Notes: generated by a model from the sequence alone, not told the origin. Counted from the first letter of the stretch, positions 38,501 through 50,711 are shown. The stretch is DNA of 64,000 bases from Apostichopus japonicus (GCF_037975245.1 NC_092583.1:601764-665763), one strand, 5' to 3'. Program-made: numbers and translations.

Positions 38501-39980
38501 TTTGTCATACTACAGTACCACTAGGCCTAGTAGTAGTACCACTAATTATTTGTGTCAGGCACACTCTTTACCTGAGTCTATTTCATAATTGCTGCCGACA
38601 CTTGACAGTCAGTTTTTGGTAACACAATTAATACCAGTAGCATGGACACTTCGAAGTTCGGACACCTAAGCCTTAAAACACCCCAAAACTATATTTTCTG
38701 GTATAAATCACCCGAAAATATACTTGATGCGGTGGGAGAAGTGTGTTATATTACGATACACGGCCAAACTTTCTTTCCTGCAAACTGTTTTCACGTTGTA
38801 ATCCAAGAAGATTCTTCGTGATTGTGGAACTGGTATTTCTTTGCTAGAGTATTGCAAAGTTCGGACACCCGGCCCACAGTGTGGCGCTGGTGATAAAATT
38901 GGTGGCACAGCTGCTCTTTCAGTAATTATAAAAGACTGCATAGATCTCCGTCATTTTATTGACAAATATGTAAGTACTTACTTGCACATGGGTCATTTTG
39001 GGGAGAAAGTATCTGTAGCTTCGAAGTTTTTCGTGAAATTGGCTGTTGCTATAGGTTGTTATGGTGAAATCGTGTATTTCTTAGGGGTGTCCTAACTTCG
39101 CAGTGTTCAGAACTTCGCAATACTGACTATACTACTAGTATAGTCAGTATTGCGAAGTTCGCCATACTGCGAAGTTCGGGCACCCTAAGAAATACACGAT
39201 TTTCACCATGAAAACCTACAGGAAGAGCCAAATTTCACCAAAAAGTACGAAGCTACAGTTATTTTCTCTCCAAAATGACCCGTGTGCAAGAAATTACTTA
39301 CATATTTGTCAATAAAATGACGAAGATCTATGAAGTCTGTTATAATTACTGAAAGAGCAACAGCGCCACCAATTTTTACCAGCGCCACACTGTAGGTTGC
39401 GTGTCCGAACTTCGCAATACTCTAGCAAGAAATACCAGTTCCACAATCACGAAGAATTTTCTTGGAAAACAACGTGAAAACAGTTTGCAGGAAAGAAAGT
39501 TTGGCCGTGTATCGTACTAAAACACAATTCTCCCACCATATGAAGTATATTTTCTGGTGATTTAGACCAGAAGATTTAGTCTTAAGTGGCCGAACTTCGA
39601 AGTCACCATCCTACTAGTAGGCCTAGCTTTAGGACCAAAAACACAGTTTGGGGCATGTGACATCGGTTTGAGTGTAGTTAGCAAGCGCTGAAAATGCCTC
39701 CTAGTCTCATTTCCTAGTCTAGGTTATGTATTATTATTACTGAGTACTAGCCTAGGCCTAGTATAGTTTACTTCGAGGCCTAACTTAAGATAGGCTTAGG
39801 CTAGGCCTGATCTACTATTACTAAGTTCTAGGCCTAGTAACTTTAGGGCTGCAAGTAATGAGACCGAATGAAATGAATTGAACGCTCCCACAAAATGAAT
39901 TACGGTTATATATTGGTGTATATTAATCAAGAATGTTTTAAACTGATCTACTCACCTTGAGTACCGCTATTACCAGCCAT
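32538..39980 (-). CDS. C7orf57: C7orf57 homologue, complete, 5 coding exons, function unknown
   Basis: Minus-strand exons 39980-39956, 37806-37612, 35214-35109, 34192-33890 and 32868-32538 join in phase to 319 residues ending DVKC. Recognition rests on blocks I recall from vertebrate C7orf57 (about 295 residues): DWFYHAPAKK (9-18), RETDSKYVRLAKMGGRKDLL (57-76), LPDYMVHEGY (115-124) and FGKLLSMGYKQDW (219-231). No catalytic domain, signal peptide or membrane segment is visible. The C-terminal half is rich in Lys, Gln and Asp, and probably largely disordered. Exon 1 codes only eight residues. Introns are loaded with mobile and tandem repeats. The family has no established function that I can cite, so none is assigned. 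It is divergent from METTL21A and convergent with NT5C3. Confidence 0.88.
33160..33560. repeat. Three ~130-bp diverged tandem copies, each opening with TGACCT direct repeats
   Basis: Copies start near 33,165, 33,300 and 33,430. Each begins AAATGA(C/A)CT...TGACCTCCAC-like and continues with a poly-T tract and GGAAGCC..CATG. The first carries TGACCTTTGACCT (33173-33185), a perfect DR1 spacing; the second an imperfect DR1; the third TGACCTTGACCT (DR0). It lies in the last C7orf57 intron. Confidence 0.7.
34375..34690. repeat. Short minisatellite of CCCTGCTAGGGTTAATATATTAT type
   Basis: About 13 imperfect copies of a 21-26-bp unit containing TAGGGTTA, the same word as the vertebrate-type telomere repeat but separated by AT-rich spacers. 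It is intronic in the C7orf57 homologue, between the exons ending at 35,109 and beginning at 34,192. Confidence 0.88.
35614..37419. mobile_element. hAT-like non-autonomous DNA transposon in a C7orf57 intron
   Basis: The ends TAGTGTTGCGCCGATAT and, inverted, TAGTGTTGCGCCAATAATC form terminal inverted repeats. They continue inward into many CGATATCGG-type words. The 8-bp repeat ATAAAATA flanks both sides (35606-35613 and 37420-37427). The 1,806-bp interior has no intact transposase frame. Its TAGTGTT...CCGATW ends resemble those of the element in BBS9, so the two may belong to related families. Confidence 0.86.
38634..39617. repeat. Large inverted repeat (~485-bp arms) in C7orf57 intron 1
   Basis: The sequence from 38,634 to about 39,130 returns in reverse complement from about 39,140 to 39,617, with scattered differences and small indels. 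The centre is a near-perfect palindrome (CGCAATACTGACTATA, a short CTACTAG loop, then its inverse) at about 39,115-39,154. Outer ends read AGTAG(C/G)ATGG, then ACTTCGAAGTTCGG. The word GAAGTTCGG recurs several times within each arm. No convincing target duplication is seen. It looks like a foldback element or MITE with very long inverted repeats. Confidence 0.93.
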
Positions 39981-42900
39981 GATAAGACTAGAATCGAAAT
40001 GAAAAGGACTACTATCGAATTCAGTGAAATAGGATTCAGACAACACTCAACAGTAATCCCTCACTATTTGAATTGAATGTATGTATACGTCTCTATAACA
40101 ACCCTGTATTCGACACGGAGAGTGCGTGTAGTCTTGGATGTTAAGTCGTTTTGCAATACTAGGCCGATAATTCTTTCCGTTCGTGTACCTCGCTATACAA
40201 TGACGTCTGATTATGCCAACGAGACTGCGCTTTATCCCAAAACTTGCGGTCACAGCTTTATATCAGTATATATCATATAACTTATGAAATGTTTGTTTAC
40301 ATGCTGTAAAAAGCTCTCCCACTATTAATTACAGCTAACGTAATATACTCCCTCCAGAAAAGCCACTGGCCTTCTTATATATCTCCAAGGTGTTTTTCTT
40401 TTTAAATAAAAATTCAAAATAAAATAAAACTGTTAGCAAACTGCTTATCCACTAGAGAGCCTGTGTAGGAGAATGTGTAAAAGTAAGTTGGCCTGACGTT
40501 TCGATCCTAGCAGGATCTTGTTCAAAGGCTAAAAAATAAAACTCAGTGAGAAAACACCACCCGGCCATGTCTATACACATACAACGGGGTGGGTGGCATT
40601 GGAATTTGGCTCCCTGCCTTTGAAATATCGTACACGTCACTGCTTGTGAAAAAGCTTTATGCATATCAGTCGGTTGTTCATTCGGTGGCCATTTAACGAA
40701 AAAGGTACACGAATCAATTCTCAGAAGCTTAATTATGACGAATCTGGTGCTCCTAATCATGGCTACACTGAGAGGTGAGGAGGGGGTGGTAGGGACCATT
40801 GGGGAGCCGTACGTTTGAGAGGCTGAAATGTCTCAAGAAGCTAACAAATATAGCCGTAAGCAGTGTGTTTTGACTTGAAGGATTGCGGCACCAAAGTTGT
40901 CCACTGCAAGGTACAGTAAATGAAAAGTAACAACATCGAGTCACCATGTGCGGATGGGGGTGAAGGTGGGGGTTGTGTGTTCATCGAACTTCACCCCCTT
41001 GACAACCTTTTACCGATTTTGTTTTAAAGTATGTGTTAATACAACACTGCGTGTAGACCTATATGTATGTGTAACAGTAGCCTTTAAATATACCACAGAA
41101 CGCATACTGATTTCACGTCTAATACTCTAATTTGAGGGAAGGGGATGGGGCCCAAAACCCGCCCTTCAACACCTTAGCCTTGTGCCTCACCCCTTCCTTT
41201 AAAAAAATCCTGCATCCACCATTGTTCACTACGTGTGTGTTGCTCAGGCCGCAGTACCCTGCACACAGAAGTAAGCAATTATTATTTAATGTCATTTAGT
41301 CTTGTCATTAGGCTATATAAATCACACTTACAGCTAAAGAGTGGGGAACTTGGGGATGGGCGGAGTGTATTGCGTCACAAGGGACACAACCCTGACTGAA
41401 TTAAGCTCCCCTGAATAATTATCCCACTTACCTGCATTGGTTCTCGATGTGTGATCGTTTAGTTGTTCGAAGTACCGGCAGCTAGTTAGATCCCTTTACT
41501 CCAATTTAGGCCCTATATGACGTTCGCCAGATCCTTGAAGGATATCTTATAATCGATTGCAAAGTTATTTCCCTTTCGAAATTCATGAATTTTTTAGCTT
41601 CTAGGCTCTTATTGTATCGCCCTTTTCTTTACTTATATAAAGACAAAGAGCTGCTCTGTTTAACACAACATTGCGCCGTGTTATACAAAGAATCACCGTT
41701 CTACAATATAAGTGTGCCTGTCTCTTCAGAAAATTCAGTGGCTATATAGCGGGCACGAAAACCAAGCAATTAACCTGATGCACCTTGTTAACCCCAGTTC
41801 TCTTACATCGTAACTGTCACCATGTGATCATGACGGTGTCACGTCTGAAGTGAGTAGCCTGACTCCATTTTGTTGTTAGGCTGGCAGCCTGTACACTGTG
41901 CACACCCGTTGCCAGGTTGACGACTTGAAAACCATTGGAGTTTTCAGTACATAGTCCGGCCTTCTCAATGAGTATTCTACGTCATAAGGTATGTCACAAC
42001 AATAGAACGGAATTTATGCTATTATCATACTCAAATTCCTTTATAAGTGCATGGACGGTGATAGTAATTATACAATATAATAGTGGCTTAAATAGAACTT
42101 TAACAATTGTTTATTGCTATGATTAATTTGAGTAGGCTGATATATAGAGCGTATAAGTAGCGGCTTAATAAACAGCTCGGATTCTAAGCCCCTCTTTCAT
42201 CCTATAAAAAGACACCAACAGCGAAACTGCATTGCTCGATCCCAATCTTTACACTTGCTTTAAACATGCATGGTTTGTCAGCAGTCTATAAAACAAACAA
42301 TGTGATTCCTCAATCTGCCGAGTCTGACAGCTCGAGGGGAAGGACCTCTAATGGCGTCGCGAGGTAGGGGAATGGGTGAGGCACACGCCCCCTGGTATCC
42401 CAAATTAAATTGATATGTCCAATAAAAATCAGGCAGGAAGATACGCTGCAATTGAATTCTACTGACTGTACTAACGACTACATCTACAATTCTGATATGA
42501 CCAAAAGTTGAAACTGATGAATGTTCTGGAAATCATAAATACCAGAAAAAAATAGCTTCAGGGTGCTTCACCGTGACCCCCATCACACCCCACCAGGCCA
42601 AGGTAGGCCTGGCCTCATGGTAGGGCTCGCCTGCGAATTCAGTTAGCACTAACCGCCTTCATGCCCCAACTCTTACTCTCATTGAGTTGTGCCACCCCCT
42701 TTCCTCACTTCCAATTGTTTGGCAATACCACCACGGGAATAGGTCATAGACATTATTATGATCTGTGAATAGGTGGGATACGTGAAGAATGCAAAAAAAG
42801 AGGGCGCTGACATAATTATCCACTTGACCAGACCTGTCTCTTGACGCTTCTGATAGTAACGTAACCTTGCCAAGTTCCACAGCCATCCTGGATCCGCGGA

Positions 42901-44125
42901 CTGGGTCTGTGATTTAAAATGTCATTGCCAACATTTGTCACGTTTCATGTTGACACATGTAGCCAGATCGAGGCCTGATGAGGAAAGGGAATTGCATTAG
43001 TACTCGAATGATGCCTGTAGGATGGACCACGAAATAGGTCGAACGCCTAACACAAGTGGTCGAAATATTGATCAAGTACTACCCGAATAACACGACGAGT
43101 TACCAAGGGGTACTGTCGTTTGAAAACTGATTTTTACTTACAATGCATTATTTGGTCAGGTATCTTGTTCGTCGCATACAACATTTAAAATAATATCATT
43201 TTATTTCAGGTAATGGTTGCATCAAACATTTAGTTTCAATATAAAAGCATCGAGTGTACTTGTAAAAGCCACGATATCGCGAAACTAGTACTTCGTGGTG
43301 ACTGTACAGAACTTGCATATAAAACACTTCCAAGTTCCATCGTTTGACTGCTTCTTGTTATGTAGAGCAGTTAAATCGAAGATAATCTAGAAAAATAAGG
43401 AGGAAATTTTTCAATTTCATCTCAAAATATCCCTCTGGTTGACTGAAAACTTCAACTTGTCCGTTTTTTCCATCTTGTTATCAGTTGGCTAATAGGCCTA
43501 CAAAGTACAGGGATTAACCTATGTGGACCTAGGCTAGTCCTCATCTAAATTGTAATGGTAGCTATAGAAGGTGCCCATCATTGGGACGGTATCCAAATTT
43601 TCGGAATTGTAACTGTGGATTGATTAATGTAATTAGCTTGAAATAATTTTTTTAGGTACGTTGAGTAGTCTAGACTGGGTGGATAATGATCTAATTCAGT
43701 GGCAGGTTTGAACCTCCAGGAAAGTTCTGAAAATTTGAAGCAAGTTGTGCATTTAAAAATTATTGTCAATTCTTAAATACCAGCCAACTTTGCATAACTA
43801 TCGTTCTTGTACTTTTATTCTACTATAGTTATGACCATTGACTAAATAATTACTCTCTTTTTTTTTCACGCCAGCAGTTTAAACTCAATGTGGCCTCACA
43901 AGTTGGAGATTCAATGGCAATGGCAGGACTTGGTATTTTATACTGCAGCAACAAATGATAAGAATTAAGGAATTGTTCTATCCCTACATTATGATTTGGC
44001 TCAGCAGAGCTTTGTTATTACTTAGCAGTTTTATGATAATCAGGGAAGATTGTGCTCAAGAGGATTGTATAAAAGGTACCTGCAATATTGAACAAACTTG
44101 TGAAAAGGAGAGCGAAAGAGAAACT
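39981..44125. other. Intergenic region between C7orf57 homologue and METTL21A
   Basis: The two genes are divergent here, so both promoters should lie in this 4.1 kb, but none can be pinpointed. At 40,487-40,525 is ACGTTTCGATCCTAGCAGGATC followed by TTGTTCAAAGGCTAAAAA, a repeat-like phrase also partly seen at 20,110. At 43,490-43,545 there are TAGGCCTA and CCTAGGCTAG words ahead of METTL21A. Diverged repeat debris is likely at 41,130-41,225 and 42,330-42,690. Confidence 0.45.
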
Positions 44126-45222
44126 ATGTCTGCATCGAAGCCAAGCTCTGCCGTAATGTTGTATGAACCACTATCTTTCCTTAAGCCATTCAACCAAGAG
44201 GAAAGAAGTTTTACTGTGGCAGGTCACCTCATACATATTCATCAGATGTGGCAAGAGCTTGGTGTGGCTGCCGTAGTGTGGGATGCCGTAAGTACATATC
44301 ACATGTTATCAAGTTTTTTTTATTTACGTTCGTTTCAAAGTCTAGTGTAATATCAGATGGTAAATACAATCAAGTCTGAAGTATTCAAGATTGTTTATTG
44401 TTTCCAACAGGCAATTGTATTAACTGAATATTTAGAGCGTCAAGTTTCCGCTGGTCGACTGGTGATGAAGGATAAAAAAATAATCGAGTTGGGAGCAGGG
44501 ACTGGACTTGTCAGTATGGCTTCAGCTATATTAGGTAAGTTGATCTGGTGGAAGGCAGCAAAGATTAGTTGGGCATATTGGTGGTATTTCTTTGCAGAAT
44601 GAAGGATGTCTCACAGACCCAGGTCACCATCCAATCTGGACAGAGTTGAGTGAATAAATTATCAAGGGATTCAATCATGAAAAACAAAGTTTTGTATTAA
44701 TTTTGCTTTGTTGTAAGCATTGTCATTTTCAGTTGTGTGGATGACCTCAATAACACCTGATCATTTGATTTGAATCTTATGCCTTGTTCTGTGGAATTGA
44801 AGTTTTCTCTCAGTGTATTTAATTCTTTTTTTTTAGGTGGGAACACCACAAGCACAGACAGAGAAGATACTCTCCAAATTCTCAAGAAGAACATTGAAGC
44901 AAACCTTGAAGATGATCTTTCATCCTTCCGAGATCTCCTCACTGTTCAGAAGTTGGACTGGGGAGAGAACTTAGACGTCTTTCAAGAACCATTTGACTTA
45001 ATATTAGGAGCTGATATTATTTATATCGAAGAAACATTTGAAAAGTTGCTGGCTACGATAAGGCATCTGTCCACTAGGGCAACGAGGCTTCTGTTATCTT
45101 GCAGGATACGATACGACCGTGATTTACGCTTTTTGGAAATGTTACGTCAATTTTATGAAGTTAAAAAGGTGCACAAAGATAGACAAAGGGGAATTGATAT
45201 CTACAGGGCAACTTTATTATGA
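44126..45222 (+). CDS. METTL21A: METTL21A-type protein lysine methyltransferase, complete, 3 exons
   Basis: Exons 44126-44287, 44411-44534 and 44837-45222 join in phase to 223 residues; human METTL21A has 218. Class I SAM-dependent methyltransferase fold: LGVAAVVWDAAIVL (45-58) precedes motif I IELGAGTGLV (79-88); the acidic SAM-binding residue is in TDRED (102-106). DLILGADIIY (149-158) includes the DxxY motif typical of this methyltransferase family. SCRIRYDRD and KVHKDRQRGIDIYRA complete the match. METTL21A trimethylates a conserved lysine in Hsp70 chaperones in the cytosol; that substrate is inferred from family membership. METTL21B/EEF1AKMT3 is the closest alternative but fits less well. 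The frame is open upstream to 43,955, but the ATG at 44,126 gives the family's normal N-terminus, so the extension is treated as 5' UTR. Confidence 0.93.
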
Positions 45223-45469
45223 ACATTTAATAATTGCAAGAGAGAATGCACTGATGTTGGCAGAGAATCTAAGGGAACACAAAGCCTGGAAATGAGAAGA
45301 TATTTTAACATGCGTGTGATGTCATTCTCCTGATTTATAAGAATTGTTTGACACCATATTAGTTCCACACCTAATTAGAATTTTGAGACAATCTATAGTA
45401 ATGCGGCTGATTGAAAGTATGGCTAGCTAAGATCAAGAAAGAAAGAATTAAAAAAAAACAGAACAAGAC

Positions 45470-45475
45470 AATAAA
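45470..45475 (+). terminator. Candidate polyadenylation signal of METTL21A
   Basis: AATAAA about 250 bases after the stop codon, in an A-rich stretch; an ATTAAA lies slightly earlier. The assignment is positional only. Confidence 0.35.
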
Positions 45476-47727
45476 AGAAGACAAAAGATCAATTGTTATA
45501 TGGAACATTTCATTTCACTCTCCTTATGTTACACCATGCAAACTTACAGAAATGTTCTTTCTTTGCTGCCAAACAAGCTTGGCACATTACCCTAACAATT
45601 TTCTAACTTTCAAGAACTGTACAGATGTTTTTTATTTCCATTAATTTTTTTTATTTTCCAACAAGCTAGAACTGCCAACAAAAAGAGCAAAAAGCAAAAA
45701 AAAAAGAAGAGGATTTGGTGGCATTTAGAAAAACCCACAATTACCTTCATTATTCATTACGGGTATCTCAACCTAATATACAAATAGAAAATTAAATGAG
45801 GAAAGTAAAAAAAAATAAACAACTAACAAATGTGATGTTTGACCTTTCAATCATAGTTCCTTGAATGACAAGTGAATAAAGGCTTCTAGTACCTGTTGAA
45901 GGAAAACCATCAAACAAACAAAATGTCTGTATTATCATAGAGTAAAAGAAACTTGGAAATAATTTTAGAGTGGTCAAAAACAAAGTAGTATATTCTTTTT
46001 CAATTCAGTCTTTCTTAAGATAATAATTCTTTCACAGCAACTCTGCTTCGTCATGGCACCTGTTGGCTACATTCTAACCATCTTCTCTATTTACTATGCT
46101 TTACATAAAGTTCTTTGTGTTTGTTACATGTCTACAAAGTTCTGAATAGATTAAAATGTGAGACGAAACTTCCAAAAATGGCATTTGATATCAAACAGAG
46201 CAACAAACCACATTTTTAAGTCTTGCATATTGTCTCTCGTCAAATTCTCCTCTGGATAAATCTTTCACGCAGACTTTAACTTCTGTGGGTGCATTAAGGC
46301 ATGTCTCTAATGAACATATCCAGCTATGATAATCAATTTGCTTCACATATCTTTCCACCCACCACCAACATGTTTCCCTTCTTAGTTCTTACCCTACCAT
46401 TTCCCTCCCACTAGCTACTTAATACTGAAACATACAGTAATTGCAGCAGCAAGGCTCCTCAAGATAACAAGTCATCCTCACACAATTTGATGTTTATGAC
46501 TCATAAATGACACTGAAGAGTGCTGTTAAGGCTATGACATTTCAGCACCAGTTAATTCTTGATGGTGCACTGATACAACACCTGACACCATTTACACCCT
46601 AAATTGGGCCCCCATATTATTATGCACATATAAAACTCAATTACACAACCTAAAGGGGGGAAAACAAAGTTTAAACACAATTAACATCAGAAGGCTCAGT
46701 TAAAAATAAAAGTACAAGACACGCTGCAGAGAATATTATCTTGCTCTCAACAAATTCCAAAGAAAGGCCTAAATACTGTAGATTTGTGATAGTAGGACCA
46801 TAAGGACATCATCACATTAAAGGTTGCCATTACCTTGGATTGGGAATATTTAATGGCAGACATATTTCTATGAAGCTGTCATTTATCATCCACTATTCTA
46901 AACTTAGATGATTCCATAAGACAGTATCAATGAGGGTTTTAATTGACACCATTCCACAAGATTACCAAGGTGCAGGGTGATCCTGTTCATCATTGTTAAA
47001 TACAAGATATTCAAATATGAAACTGTAATAGTGTAAAGTACCAACAAACCCAACTTGTTCTTGTGTATAACTCTGTCTATTTGATAGCAAACCATTAATA
47101 CAAAGAGTGATTTTGGCCTTATATGTATCACTTCCAGAGTAGCATCGAGTGTTCAATGTTTCTCTAGCTTCCACTGTAAGAGATGTAGCTGTGTCTACCA
47201 TACTCATCATAACCTGAAAGCTTACAGCCAAATCTGGTCAGCAGCTTAACATTATCCTAGGTACAGTCCAGTCTACCTTCTACCAGTCTACCTATCTTAG
47301 GTACAGTCCAGGATTAACTATGTCTACCTTCTTGAGAATATGAAAATTTCCTCTTTCTGTTAACTTCTGATTCTATGTAATTTGAAAGTTACATTAAAGC
47401 ATATCATATACACTCTAGCAAAACATAATGTGGATATGCACTGTACAACCCTCATCAAAAACATAACAGGGCTAAAAGCATGTACAGCAGCAGTAAAATT
47501 ACGGGTGATGGTCGAATCATTTAACCTGGTGCTAAAACTTCAAAGATATCCCCTTCAGCAAAATGTGTAGTCTTTGTGAAACTCCCCATAAATTGTGAAA
47601 TCTCTCTCATAATGCCTTTTAAGTCAAATACTAACAGGTTACATCTAAGTCAACTGCTACTGAAAACTGTTCATCTTGCTTGTGGAATAATTGAAGTATT
47701 ATCTTGAATGTACAAAATGATAACAAT
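45476..47727. other. Intergenic, nothing recognised
   Basis: AT-rich DNA between convergent METTL21A and WAC. A short duplication (CTACCTT...TTAGGTACAGTCCAG) lies near 47,255-47,320. No exons are recognised. Confidence 0.5.
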
Positions 47728-48385
47728 AAGTATGCTTTCAACATCGTAGCACTATCAGGTATGCTTTCAATATAATAGCACTATCAGGGATGCTTTCAAC
47801 ATCATAGCACTATCATGTATGCTTTCAACATCATAGCACTATCAGGTATGCTTACAACATCTTAGCACTATCAGGTATGCTTTCAACAACTTAGCACTAT
47901 CAGGTATGCTTTCAACATCGTAGCACTATCAGGTATGCTTTCAACAACGTAGCACTATCAGGTATGCTTTCAACAACGTAGCACTATCAGGTATGCTTTC
48001 AACATCGTAGCACTATCAGGTATGCTTTCAACATCATAGCACTATCATGTATGCTTTCAACATCGTAGCACTATCAGGTATGCTTACAACATCGCAGCAC
48101 TATCAGGTATGCTTTCAACATCGTAGCACTATCAGGTATGCTTACAACATCGTAGCACTATCAGGTATGCTTACAACATCGTAGCACTATCAGGTATGCT
48201 TACAACATCGCAGCACTATCAGGTATGCTTTCAACATCGCAGCACTATCAGGTATGCTTTCAATATTATAACACTATCAGGTATGCTTTCAATATTATAA
48301 CACTATCAGGTATGCTTTCAATATAATAACACCATCAGATATGCTTTCAATATAATAACAACATCAGGTATGCTTTCAACGTTAT
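47728..48385. repeat. 29-bp minisatellite, about 22 copies
   Basis: The unit contains GTATGCTTTCAACATCGTAG and then CACTATCAG. Variants at the middle bases (ATCGTAG, AACGTAG, ATCGCAG, ATTATAA) occur in runs, which suggests local duplication of neighbouring copies. The plus strand reads CAG|GTATGC at each junction. It is downstream of WAC and downstream of METTL21A. Confidence 0.95.
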
Positions 48386-49974
48386 GAACCTCTCTGAAAA
48401 GCATTTTTCATTACCAAGTGAATTGCTTTGACACAACAGTTCTTATTGTAAACACCCTGGTATGTGTGTTATTTATCAAAGAACAAAAGGTTTGATTAGT
48501 TTCATCCTATCAACAAGAAATTAACAGCTCTAGGTGCAAATTGTCTCACTTTCAAACCAAGCAATGTAAAGCATCTAACCAGCTAAACAGTTTTTGAATG
48601 AGATAACGTCACATATTTTAGTCAATTATTGAACTCAAAGCTTAGACAACACTGAGCCTTGCTGCAAATTATAGAACTTGCAACCAACGATTAGATACCT
48701 TAAGACAGATTCAAAGGTAACCAAAGTTACAGCAAATAACTGAGCGTCAAGTGAGGAAGCATACTTTCCTTTATGTTTTTATTTAATGTGTTAATACCAG
48801 TTTTTATTAATAGCTCACCTACCTAACCAAGTCAAAATGTATGAATACACATGGAAAGTGGACACACAAAAAAGTCAAATTAAATAACCAATCTTGTTTT
48901 TAGGAATAGGTCTTGTAACCTACATGTAAGATAAATAAACAGAACTTGAACATTTTGTTTTGATCTGAAACAAACTTCAGCCAGGCCTGACTTGTTCCAG
49001 AAAATACAAAGTAGTGTGATTGAGACCAATATTGATTATGTCTCATGACAAACTAGGAAATAAATGAAGATCAATTCTGCATACTGATTTCTGACTTTCA
49101 AATGAATTATTAATTAATATTGTTTATGACACATTCAGAAGTTGGAGAGAGCCATCTTCAATTTGCAAAGGATACACCTCAATTGTCATTTCAAAATTAT
49201 GTTTATGGTAAACCAAAAACAGAGATATAAGGGCAAAATTCTTCTTTGTACAAATAAACATTTTTTTTTTTTATGAAGAAATGTTGTTGGCAGCATTTGT
49301 CGTTTTGAGATAAATGCACCTTACTCATGGAACAAAAGACCAAGCTTATACACATTAGAAAACTAAGAAATTAAGGACATTATGTGTGAGAAAGACAGCA
49401 CAATAACAAAACAGAACAAAAAAAACCAAAAATGAAAGAAAATCAAACAAATACAATAGCTCAGGGATCACAACAATACTGCAAATTAATTTTAATTATT
49501 CCTTAATGAACCTGTTAGAAACAGAGACAAAACAAAGAGAAAATAGAACACTATCTGTTAATAACTACTGTGTTTAAAAGTGAGGTTATTTTTAAGGCAA
49601 TATCTGGAAATGGCAACATCCCCAAGAAAAGACAACACTTTACCATCTTTTCATCTTAATATTATAAGTTATTTTTTTTAGAAAGTTTAAACCTTCCATA
49701 GATTGTTAGAATATTTAGAGGGCTGACATTTGTGAGGTGTAACCAGAGGACATCATGAACTGTGCTTTAATGATACATATACATTTGACCATTCAAATAA
49801 AGGAAAAAACAAGAAACAACAACAACTTTCCACGATAAAACAAAGCATCATAAGTTGCTGTTTCATACAAGAATGTAAAACATTTCTAGATGAAAAGGTA
49901 TGTTCTACAGCGGTAACTATGGCATCATGTTCTTTAACCCCCAAGATTCATTAAATAGCAGTACATTGCACATG
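48386..49974. other. Intergenic or WAC 3' UTR, nothing recognised
   Basis: AT-rich DNA without exon-like segments. Two minus-strand AATAAA words lie near 48,780 and 48,805 and could end a long WAC transcript, but this is not testable here. Confidence 0.4.
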
Positions 49975-50140
49975 ATTAACCAAAGGTATCACTTGATGGG
50001 TTTCAGGTTAACGAAAGGTATTACTTGATGGGTTTCAGGTTAACCCAAAGGTATCACTTGATGCGTTTCAGGTTAACCAAAGGTATCACTTGATGGGTTT
50101 CAAGTTAACCGAAGGTAACACTTGATGGGTTTCTGTAGAA
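49975..50140. repeat. 33-bp tandem repeat, five copies
   Basis: Five near-identical copies containing GGTATCACTTGATGGGTTTC followed by AGGTTAACC. It lies in the presumed 3' UTR or 3' flank of WAC. Confidence 0.9.
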
Positions 50141-50483
50141 GACTATAATGATAGGCCTCCTTTGGACACACAATGTATTGCGATAACTCATCTTTTAGAG
50201 GAAATTTGGAATTTCATGGAATGATAAATAATCACAAAGCCAATCACTCTAAGAGGCAATAGTCGGTTAATAAACTTACAAGTAAAGACCATCTTTCAGC
50301 CACCATGCCCTCTTCTTTCCCAGCGTCTCCAATGTTAATCAAACAAACGCCATCCAACAGGCCAAGTTGGAATATATTAAAATGGTTCAAAGTTTCTATA
50401 TTAACTTAAAGCCCTTTATCCAATTCCTGCAGAGTAATCGTAAACGCAACAAGACAGACATACAGAGGAAGAAACGTTGCATT

Positions 50484-50711
50484 GTGTCATCAGACTCTAC
50501 ACATTAAAGGATCCAAAGACTTAATGCTCTACCCTTGACAGTAGAAATGATGTGCTAATTGAAATTACAGCTCCGGGAGTGCTTCTGTTGCTATAGCGAT
50601 GTGTCATCAGACTCTACACATTAAAGGATCCAAAGACTTAATGCTCTACCCATGACAGTAGAAATGATGTGCTAATTGAAATTACAGCTCAGGGAGTGCT
50701 TCTGTTGCTAT
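50484..50711. repeat. 117-bp tandem duplication
   Basis: Two almost identical copies start at 50,484 and 50,601 (GTGTCATCAGACTCTACACA) and end at TTCTGTTGCTAT. They differ by only a few substitutions, so the duplication is recent. It lies just downstream of the WAC stop codon. Confidence 0.92.

Noticed and set aside
40487..40525. GATCCTAGCAGGATC palindrome as an operator or protein-binding site
   Set aside because: A partial copy at 20,110 with similar flanking words suggests a dispersed repeat rather than a regulatory site.
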